NCBI GenBank assembly: GCA_025362615.1
Contig: JANYFQ010000698.1
Coordinates: forward strand, 1-12,671
Source of the DNA: Hymenobacter sp.
Lineage (GTDB): Bacteria > Bacteroidota > Bacteroidia > Cytophagales > Hymenobacteraceae
Length of the DNA stretch: 12,671 nucleotides
Direction: 5' to 3'
The translations under genes were made by a program, and so were the position numbers. Positions 5,583 through 12,671 of this stretch are shown piece after piece (the stretch's first letter is position 1; each line of letters opens with the position of its first letter). A model generated the notes under the pieces. That model saw nothing but the letters and a program-made list of their open reading frames with translations, was not told the origin of the DNA and did not search any database.

Positions 5583-6365
5583 ATGGTCAAAAAACGTCTC
5601 ATTCCCTGCCTCGACATCCGCGACGGCCGCACCGTCAAGGGCATTCAGTTCGCGGGCCTGCGCGATGCCGGCGACCCCGTGGAGCTCGCCGCCCGCTACG
5701 CCCGCGAGGGGGCCGACGAGCTGGTGCTGCTCGACATCACGGCCACGGCCCAGCGCCGGCAGCCCTTCGCGCACTTGGTGCGCGAGGTGGCGCGGGTGCT
5801 TGACATTCCCTTTACCGTCGGCGGCGGCATCGCCACCATCGCCGCCGTCGAAACCCTGCTGCTGAGCGGGGCCGACAAGGTGAGCCTCAACTCCTCCGCC
5901 CTGGCCCGCCCGGCCCTCATCACCGAGCTGGCCCAGCGTTTCGGCTCGCAGTGCATCGTGGTGGCCGTGGATGCGCGGGCAGAACTGTTGGCCCTGGACG
6001 AAAGCCAGCCAGCCGCCCGTTGGCAGGTGTACAGCCAGGCGGGGCGCACGGCCACTGGCCGCGCCGCCGTGGCCTGGTGCCGCGAGGCCGCCGACCGGGG
6101 CGCGGGCGAGCTGCTGCTCACTTCGATGACGCACGACGGCACCAAGTCCGGTTTCGCGCTCGACGTGACGGCGGCCGTGGCGGCGGCCGTTTCCGTCCCC
6201 GTCATTGCCTCCGGCGGGGCCGGTTGCCCCGAGGATTTCCAGCAGGTTTTTGCCCAGGCCGGGGCCGATGCCGCGCTGGCGGCCAGCGTTTTCCATTTCA
6301 ACGAAACAGCCATTCCGGCGCTCAAGCAGTACTTGGCGGCGGCGGGGGTTGCGGTCCGGCGCTAG
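5583..6365 (+). CDS. hisF: Imidazole glycerol phosphate synthase, cyclase subunit HisF
   Basis: The 260-residue TIM barrel uses ammonia from HisH to convert PRFAR to imidazole glycerol phosphate and AICAR, which returns to purine synthesis. Both catalytic aspartates stand at the canonical numbers: Asp11 in CLDIRDG and Asp130 in VVAVDAR. The ammonia gate residues Arg5, Glu46 and Lys99 are also at their family positions, as is Lys19. Other motifs are VGGGIATI (79-86), DKVSLNS (98-104), TSMTHDGTKSGFALD and ASGGAGCPEDF. The ATG at 5583 is fixed by this exact numbering. The hairpin repeat 3 bp upstream is likely to affect initiation or couple translation to hisA. Confidence 0.97.
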   Translation: MVKKRLIPCLDIRDGRTVKGIQFAGLRDAGDPVELAARYAREGADELVLLDITATAQRRQPFAHLVREVARVLDIPFTVGGGIATIAAVETLLLSGADKVSLNSSALARPALITELAQRFGSQCIVVAVDARAELLALDESQPAARWQVYSQAGRTATGRAAVAWCREAADRGAGELLLTSMTHDGTKSGFALDVTAAVAAAVSVPVIASGGAGCPEDFQQVFAQAGADAALAASVFHFNETAIPALKQYLAAAGVAVRR

Positions 6366-6413
6366 TTTTAACCCGTCATTGCCAAAAAAACAGCTTTTAC
6401 TAGTTTCTGTATT

Positions 6414-7097
6414 ATGTCCGACGCTTCGTTTGCCTCAATTGCTTCTGCTGCCCCTGGCTTCCCGCCCTTGCGTTTCGACGCGGCCACTGGCCTCGTGCCC
6501 GCCGTGGTGCAGGACGCCGACACTGGGCAGGTGCTGATGCTGGCCTACCTCAACGCCGAGGCGTGGCAGCGCACCCAAGCCGAGGGCCGGGTTACGTTCT
6601 ACTCCCGCTCGCGCCAGCAACTCTGGACGAAGGGCGAAACGAGCGGCCATTACCTGCACGTTGTCAGCCTGCACGTCGATTGCGACGCCGACACCGTGTT
6701 GGTACGGGCCCGGCCCGACGGCCCCACCTGCCACCGGGGCACTACAAGTTGCTTCGAAAACCCGGTTTGGCAGGCGGTTGCGCCCGTGGCCCCGGTGGGC
6801 CTGCTGGCCGAACTCGAACGCCTCGTTCAGAGCCGCCGCGCCCACCCCGAACGCTCCCCCGGTTCTTATACGGTGTCGTTGTTTGCCCTGGGTTTGCCCA
6901 AAATTGCCCAGAAAGTGGGGGAGGAGGCCGTCGAAACCGTCATCGATGCCGTGGCCGGGCACCGCGCCACGTTCCCCGGCGAGGCCGCCGATTTGCTTTT
7001 CCACCTGCTCGTGCTGCTCGTGGCCACCGAAGTGCCGCTGGCCGAAGTGCTGGCCGAGTTGGCGGCGCGGCACCAAGTGCCCCGCCCGGTCAGGTAA
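6414..7097 (+). CDS. hisIE: Bifunctional phosphoribosyl-AMP cyclohydrolase / phosphoribosyl-ATP pyrophosphatase HisIE
   Basis: The 227-residue fusion carries out steps two and three of the pathway. The HisI part (about 18-125) has SRSRQQLWTKGETSGH (64-79), the metal site DCDAD (89-93) and the zinc cysteines 106 and 113 in GPTCHRGTTSCF. The HisE part (about 128-215) has GSYTVSLF (150-157), PKIAQKVGEEAVETVIDA (162-179) and EAADLLFHLLVLL (190-202), the MazG-like helical Mg-binding motifs. Fusion of these two domains is normal in bacteria. It follows hisF after 48 bp with no junction palindrome, and is the last his gene in the cluster, facing the convergent minus-strand gene after 67 bp. A serine/alanine-rich leader of about 15 residues precedes the domain. 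Confidence 0.96.
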   Translation: MSDASFASIASAAPGFPPLRFDAATGLVPAVVQDADTGQVLMLAYLNAEAWQRTQAEGRVTFYSRSRQQLWTKGETSGHYLHVVSLHVDCDADTVLVRARPDGPTCHRGTTSCFENPVWQAVAPVAPVGLLAELERLVQSRRAHPERSPGSYTVSLFALGLPKIAQKVGEEAVETVIDAVAGHRATFPGEAADLLFHLLVLLVATEVPLAEVLAELAARHQVPRPVR

Positions 7098-7164
7098 CGG
7101 ACAGGGCAGCTGTTTAACATAATCGAAAAACAAACTGTTTTGTGCGTGGTAAGCGGTTATTCCA

Positions 7165-8289
7165 TCACGCCTGGCGTAGGTGGCGGCGTATTTTTTCCAG
7201 TAGGGCCTGGGCCAGGTCCAGGTCGGCTTCGTCGGCGATGGTGAGCGTTGTGTTCAGTCCCGGCCCGCTCAGCTGCACCTGGTAGCCGGCAGGGGCGGGT
7301 CGGCTCGTGGTTGGCGGGCGCGTTTGTTCGGTGCGTTGGGTGGTTGGAGCCGCACCCGAGGCGTTTACCTCGGGGCGCTGCGTGGGGGCGTAAGGGGCGG
7401 TTTGTACCGGCGATGCGGCCCGCCCAACGGAGGCGGGCTGTGTACTCATCGGACCGTCACCGTCACCGTTGCGTTGCGTGCCCCGTGGCAGTGCGAAGAG
7501 GGACTCGACGGCATCGCCCGGTTGTTCGTGGTGGGGGCGTGAGAGGGCGGTTGGGTTGAGGGTGGGGTTGTTTCTTTGTGCCTGGACCCCGGTTTTTCCG
7601 CTCGATTGCCGCCCGGTTGTCGGGGGCGCAGCGTCGGATGCAGCAGGCGGCCCCGTTCCTTCTTGCTCCCTGCTTTCTTGCGTGTCGAAGGGGGCGAATG
7701 AAATCCGGGGCGTAGCCGTGCCGGTTGTGTTCCGCTCATCATCGGCTGGGCGGAAGGCGTTGGGGGCAGGAGCGGGGCTGCTCAGCTCGCGTCGGGGCGC
7801 TTGCCGGGCGGCGAGTTGGTCGATGTCGGCCAGTACGTTGCCCTCGTCCAGCAACCCCACGGCCCGCGCTCCTTCGGCAAAGGCTTTTGCTACGGCGGGC
7901 GCGTTGAATTCTTCTACCCCGAACTCGCGGATGAGCATCACGTCCAGCATCTGCACCGGCAGCTCGCGCCCCCGGAACTTGCGGCACACTTGCGTGAAGA
8001 GTGGCGGTGTCAGGAAAGCCTCGCGGTGGAACACCGTTTCCTCGGCCTTGTCGTAGGCGTGCTTGATGCGGCGGAACAGCGTTGTGGTGGTGAGTAAGTC
8101 GCGTTTGCTGGTGAGCAGCCCAAATTTCACCGCCGACCCGATGATGGCCTTAAAAGAACCGCTGACCTTGCGGTTGAGCTTGCGGGCGGCGGTGTCTTGG
8201 GCGCATTTGCCGCCGGTGTCGTCCACCACTTCGCTCAGTTCCCAGGCGCTGGCATAGGTGGTGCGGGGGTATTCAATTAGCTTTGGCAT
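7165..8289 (-). CDS. Hypothetical protein: predicted helical/winged-helix N-terminus, disordered linker, short C-terminal domain
   Basis: I do not recognise this 374-residue protein by name. Residues 1-150 (starting MPKLIEYPRTTYASAWELSE) look like a mainly helical, possibly duplicated winged-helix region; segments such as SGSFKAIIGSAVKFGLL and TTTTLFRRIKHAYDKAEE resemble the layout of DUF5343-type proteins, but this is an impression without a search. Residues 165-333 are rich in Pro, Thr, Ala, Gln and Arg and should be disordered. Residues 335-371 (from GYQVQLSGPG to LLEKIRRHL) look like a beta-hairpin plus helix. The ATG at 8289 is preferred over one 35 codons upstream, because that extension is hydrophobic, AT-rich and runs into the upstream repeats. 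No partner gene lies nearby. A DNA-binding role is inference. Confidence 0.75.
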   Translation of the reverse strand: MPKLIEYPRTTYASAWELSEVVDDTGGKCAQDTAARKLNRKVSGSFKAIIGSAVKFGLLTSKRDLLTTTTLFRRIKHAYDKAEETVFHREAFLTPPLFTQVCRKFRGRELPVQMLDVMLIREFGVEEFNAPAVAKAFAEGARAVGLLDEGNVLADIDQLAARQAPRRELSSPAPAPNAFRPADDERNTTGTATPRISFAPFDTQESREQEGTGPPAASDAAPPTTGRQSSGKTGVQAQRNNPTLNPTALSRPHHEQPGDAVESLFALPRGTQRNGDGDGPMSTQPASVGRAASPVQTAPYAPTQRPEVNASGAAPTTQRTEQTRPPTTSRPAPAGYQVQLSGPGLNTTLTIADEADLDLAQALLEKIRRHLRQA

Positions 8290-8328
8290 GGAGTACAAAA
8301 AAAGACGAAGTATTTGATGATGTTGTAC

Positions 8329-8489
8329 GGTAATAAAGTGTTGCAAGTTAAGAAAAAAAAATTGAGTAATTAACCCTAAGGTAATAAAAAGCATAAAATT
8401 AGTCGTTATTTTATACTTTTTATTACCTTAAGATTTTATACTATTCTTTTTTTTCTTGTTTACCCCTCATTTATGCTGAGATTTTATAC
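8329..8489. promoter_or_regulatory. AT-rich palindrome and repeated words upstream of the hypothetical gene
   Basis: A palindrome with 23-bp arms (8377-8399 and 8408-8430, one mismatch, 8-bp loop) lies 88-141 bp upstream of the gene start. GGTAATAAA occurs at 8329 and 8380 and inverted at 8419-8427. ATTTTATAC occurs at 8408, 8433 and 8481, with a near-inverse at 8391. The block is far more AT-rich than its surroundings. It could be an operator for the adjacent gene or another protein-binding region. No clear Bacteroidota -7/-33 promoter could be fixed. Confidence 0.55.
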
Positions 8490-9082
8490 CAAAGCACCGA
8501 ATGCTAGGGTAGGAACTGGTTGTAGATACTTACCTAACCCACGAAGAGCATTCAAGGCCACGAAGGCTGCACTGATTTCTCACAAAATAACAGTCACGCC
8601 CTGGGCTTGATTTCCGTTTCGAGCATTGTCACTGAAAAGCCGATCCGGTGAGGCTGCCACACCAAGCTTCTGTCCACAAAGCCACCATTCCAAGAGCGGC
8701 CACCATTTTCATTTTTAGCGGCCACCGAACAACGGCGCAAAAAGCCACCGAACAACGGCGCAAAAAAATACCCGGACTTGAATGCCAAGACTTGACAACT
8801 CGCCACGAAACATTACAAACCGCCACAAAAAAGCTGCAGAGACGGACCAGCGGAGCGTGTATTCCAATTTTCAATTTGAAGGCACGTCAATAAAATATAC
8901 CTGCAAATGCCCCGAGCGTACTCCCAAACCCGAAACCCAATTGTCCTATAATTTATATTATGTTAAACTGTGTTTCCTAAAACGGCCTTGCCTGCCCACC
9001 CGGCCCGGTTTCTCCCTCCCCCGCAACTTACGGCCTGGCAACTATTGCCCTGCAGCCCCGCCGGCTTCACCACCAAAAAAAA
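8490..9082. other. Non-coding or decayed stretch without a convincing gene
   Basis: No open frame here looks like a real protein; those of 70-100 codons have no recognisable motifs. The stretch contains repeated CCACGAAG near 8539 and 8558, a spaced series of GCCAC words between 8656 and 8826 including a perfect 23-bp tandem duplication, and an AT-rich part around 8945-8965. It may be remnant mobile or intergenic repeat DNA, but nothing identifies it. Confidence 0.5.
8721..8766. repeat. Perfect 23-bp tandem direct repeat
   Basis: Two identical 23-bp units, 8721-8743 and 8744-8766, each begin GCCACCGAAC and end GGCGCAAAAA. Further GCCAC words at 8656, 8681, 8699, 8802 and 8822 are spaced roughly 18-25 bp apart around them, apart from one gap of 58 bp. 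Confidence 0.85.
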
Positions 9083-9111
9083 CGCCCGGCTGACCGGCCG
9101 GGCGCTTTTTT
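9075..9111 (-). terminator. Intrinsic terminator after the TPR gene
   Basis: CGCCCGGC (9083-9090) pairs with GCCGGGCG (9097-9104) around a 6-nt loop. An A run precedes it and a T run follows it on the plus strand, so it can work in both directions. It lies about 35 bp past the stop of the minus-strand TPR gene. Confidence 0.85.
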
Positions 9112-9143
9112 CATTTCCACAAGCGGGCCGCACACCGGCGGGG

Positions 9144-10289
9144 CTATTTCTTCAAAGCCTCCAGGCGGGCGTTCAATCGCTCCGAATCGGCGTTGCGGCC
9201 GAGGCGGAAATACACTTTCTGCAACGACGTGAGCGTGTTGCGGTCGTCGGGCTGAATTTGCAGGCTTTTCTCGAAGTACGGCACCGACGCTTCGAAAAAC
9301 TTCTTGCCTTCGGCTTCGAGGCCCTTGCCCTTGGTCTGGTAATCTTTCAGGCTCAGCTTGCTGGCGCGGGTGTAAGCATCCGCGGCGCGGTTGTAGTTGT
9401 ACACCCCGAGGTTGAACTGGGCGTCGAAGTTGTTCGGGTCCACTTCCACGGCCTTGCGGTAGGCGGCCAGGGCCAGGTCGGGCTGCTTGTTTTGGTCCAG
9501 AATCGAGCCTTTGACGGCGTAAAGGTTCGAGTTGGTCGGGTCGGCGGCGATGGCGCGGTCGATTTTGTCGAGCGCCTCTTTGCCCCGACCAGAGCTAATG
9601 TACATATTAAGCTCCTCCAACATAAACGCTTTGTTGGTTGGGTAAACTTTCAGCGCGTCTTGCAGCGTTTGCAGGGCCAAGGCATCGTTTTTCTCGGTGC
9701 GGGCCATTTGGATGAGGCGCGCGTACATGGCCACCGACTTGTAGCCCATGCCCTGAAGCTGGGCGTAGCTGGCCTTGGCCCCGGCCAGGTCCTGCTTGGC
9801 TTCGTAGGCGTAGGCCCCGTAAAGCACGGCCGTGGTGTCGGTGGGCTTGATTTGCGAGGCCAGCTTGTAGCTCGAGATGGCCTTGTCGTAGTCTTTGGCG
9901 TTGTAGCTGTTCACCGCGTCGTTGAAGGCGCGGGCGTACAAGTTGTCGAGCTTGGGCACGGCTTGCTTGCCGTATTCGCCCGCTTTGCCGTCCAGCTCGA
10001 TGGTTTTAGTATACGACTCAAAGGCTTTTTGAGTCCCTTCGCCGGGCTGCAACTGCTTGGCAAAGATGGGGTTGTCCATCGTCTGTTCGTAAATTTCGCC
10101 CCGCGTGTACCACGTCTTGGCCTTGCCGATGGTTTTCTCGTTCGTGGCGGCTTTGTCGATGGAAGCCCGCGCCTTGTCGAGCAAACCGGACCGCTGGTTG
10201 AGAATGGCGTCGGTCACGGCCGACGTTTGGGCCGCCACCGGGGCGGACGCTGCAACTGCCAGGGCAAGGGTCAAAAAAGATTTTTTCAT
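9144..10289 (-). CDS. Secreted tetratricopeptide-repeat protein
   Basis: The 381-residue protein begins with a classic signal peptide (MKKSFLTLALAVAASAPVAAQ, likely cleaved near residue 20), so it should be periplasmic. The rest is helical TPR repeats. Clear units include NSYNAKDYDKAISSYKLASQIKP (about 127-149), the segment to about 180, ALQTLQDALKVYPTN (205-219), EALDKIDRAIAADPTN (238-253), PDLALAAYRKAVEVDPNN (270-287) and EASVPYFEKSLQIQPDD (333-349). TPRs bind proteins, but the partner is unknown. It sits just downstream of gyrA on the same strand, an arrangement I recall from other Bacteroidota genomes, yet a strong terminator separates the two. The ATG at 10289 is set by the signal peptide. 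Confidence 0.9.
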   Translation of the reverse strand: MKKSFLTLALAVAASAPVAAQTSAVTDAILNQRSGLLDKARASIDKAATNEKTIGKAKTWYTRGEIYEQTMDNPIFAKQLQPGEGTQKAFESYTKTIELDGKAGEYGKQAVPKLDNLYARAFNDAVNSYNAKDYDKAISSYKLASQIKPTDTTAVLYGAYAYEAKQDLAGAKASYAQLQGMGYKSVAMYARLIQMARTEKNDALALQTLQDALKVYPTNKAFMLEELNMYISSGRGKEALDKIDRAIAADPTNSNLYAVKGSILDQNKQPDLALAAYRKAVEVDPNNFDAQFNLGVYNYNRAADAYTRASKLSLKDYQTKGKGLEAEGKKFFEASVPYFEKSLQIQPDDRNTLTSLQKVYFRLGRNADSERLNARLEALKK

Positions 10290-10413
10290 CGAATGATTTT
10301 AAAGAGTCTGAAAAGTAAACTATTGAATCGGCCGGGCCGGGCCACGACCGGGCACTACGCAAGAAGCGGGCCTCCCCTACCAACGGGGCCTCCCAGGAAC
10401 AGGGTTTGGCCCC

Positions 10414-10460
10414 AAAAATAAAGGGAGCGGCTCATACGGGCCGCTCCCTTTATTTTTTTT
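10414..10460 (-). terminator. Intrinsic terminator after gyrA
   Basis: An 18-bp stem (10414-10431 with 10440-10457), containing AAAGGGAGCGG and CCGCTCCCTTT, closes a loop of about 8 nt. Flanking A and T runs make it work in either direction. It starts about 10 bp past the gyrA stop. Confidence 0.92.
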
Positions 10461-10470
10461 ACCGACCAAA

Positions 10471-12671
<2,201 letters not shown>

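Noticed and set aside
4672..5865. A 397-codon plus-strand frame across hisA and hisF
   Set aside because: It is out of frame with both enzymes, Arg/Pro rich, and crosses the repeat-filled spacer. The canonical HisA and HisF frames explain the DNA.
7127..7141. Possible terminator between hisIE and the convergent gene
   Set aside because: The stem is only 5 bp of A/T-rich sequence and too weak to call. The 67-bp gap shows no better hairpin.
8290..8394. A 35-codon upstream extension of the hypothetical minus-strand gene
   Set aside because: The extension is AT-rich, hydrophobic and starts inside the palindromic block. The internal ATG at 8289 begins the part with normal composition.
8656..8826. 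Possible CRISPR array from the spaced GCCAC words
   Set aside because: The repeated word is only about 5 bp, only one longer duplicate exists and it is directly adjacent, and no cas gene is near.
8594..8893. Short open frames of 70-81 codons on both strands in the gap downstream of the TPR gene
   Set aside because: They have no recognisable motif, overlap tandem repeats and show no supporting context, so they are not called as genes.
8970..10421. A 483-codon plus-strand frame opposite the TPR gene
   Set aside because: It runs through two terminators and lies antisense to a gene with a signal peptide and clear TPR units.

Overview
The window is GC-rich and looks like a Bacteroidota chromosome, most likely Hymenobacter or a close relative in the Cytophagales. 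The evidence is the histidine gene order G-D-C-B-H-A-F-IE, a bifunctional HisB (phosphatase plus dehydratase), a fused HisI-HisE, weak or absent Shine-Dalgarno sequences, and gyrA followed by a secreted TPR-protein gene. The genus is inferred from style and not proven.

Region 1 (1-7097, plus strand) is a nearly complete histidine operon: the last codons of hisG, then hisD, hisC, hisB, hisH, hisA, hisF and hisIE. Together they cover the steps from phosphoribosyl-ATP to histidine, apart from the hisG step, which is almost all outside the window. The junctions between genes are unusual. A palindromic repeat of about 27 bp (core GCGGGTTTTCAACCCGC) sits at hisG/hisD, hisD/hisC, hisB/hisH and hisA/hisF. 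It is usually an inverted pair, with one copy at the upstream stop codon and the other just before the downstream start codon. At hisD/hisC the pair is read through in frame, so HisD and HisC form one 808-codon reading frame. This predicts a fused histidinol dehydrogenase-aminotransferase whose linker is encoded by the repeats. The other junctions carry different structures: a hairpin and a phased tandem repeat at hisC/hisB, and a long inverted repeat at hisH/hisA.

Region 2 (7098-9143) holds one minus-strand gene of unknown function. Its product has a predicted helical, probably DNA-binding N-terminus, a long Pro/Thr/Ala-rich linker and a short conserved-looking C-terminus. The gene converges on hisIE. 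Upstream of it lies an AT-rich block with a large near-perfect palindrome and repeated AT-rich words, then about 600 bp without a convincing gene that contains a short tandem duplication.

Region 3 (9083-12671, minus strand) holds a TPR protein with a signal peptide and, upstream of it, gyrA, whose 5' end runs off the window. Each gene is followed by a clear intrinsic terminator. The most unusual biology in the window is the repeat family that remodels the his operon junctions, including the predicted HisD-HisC fusion.
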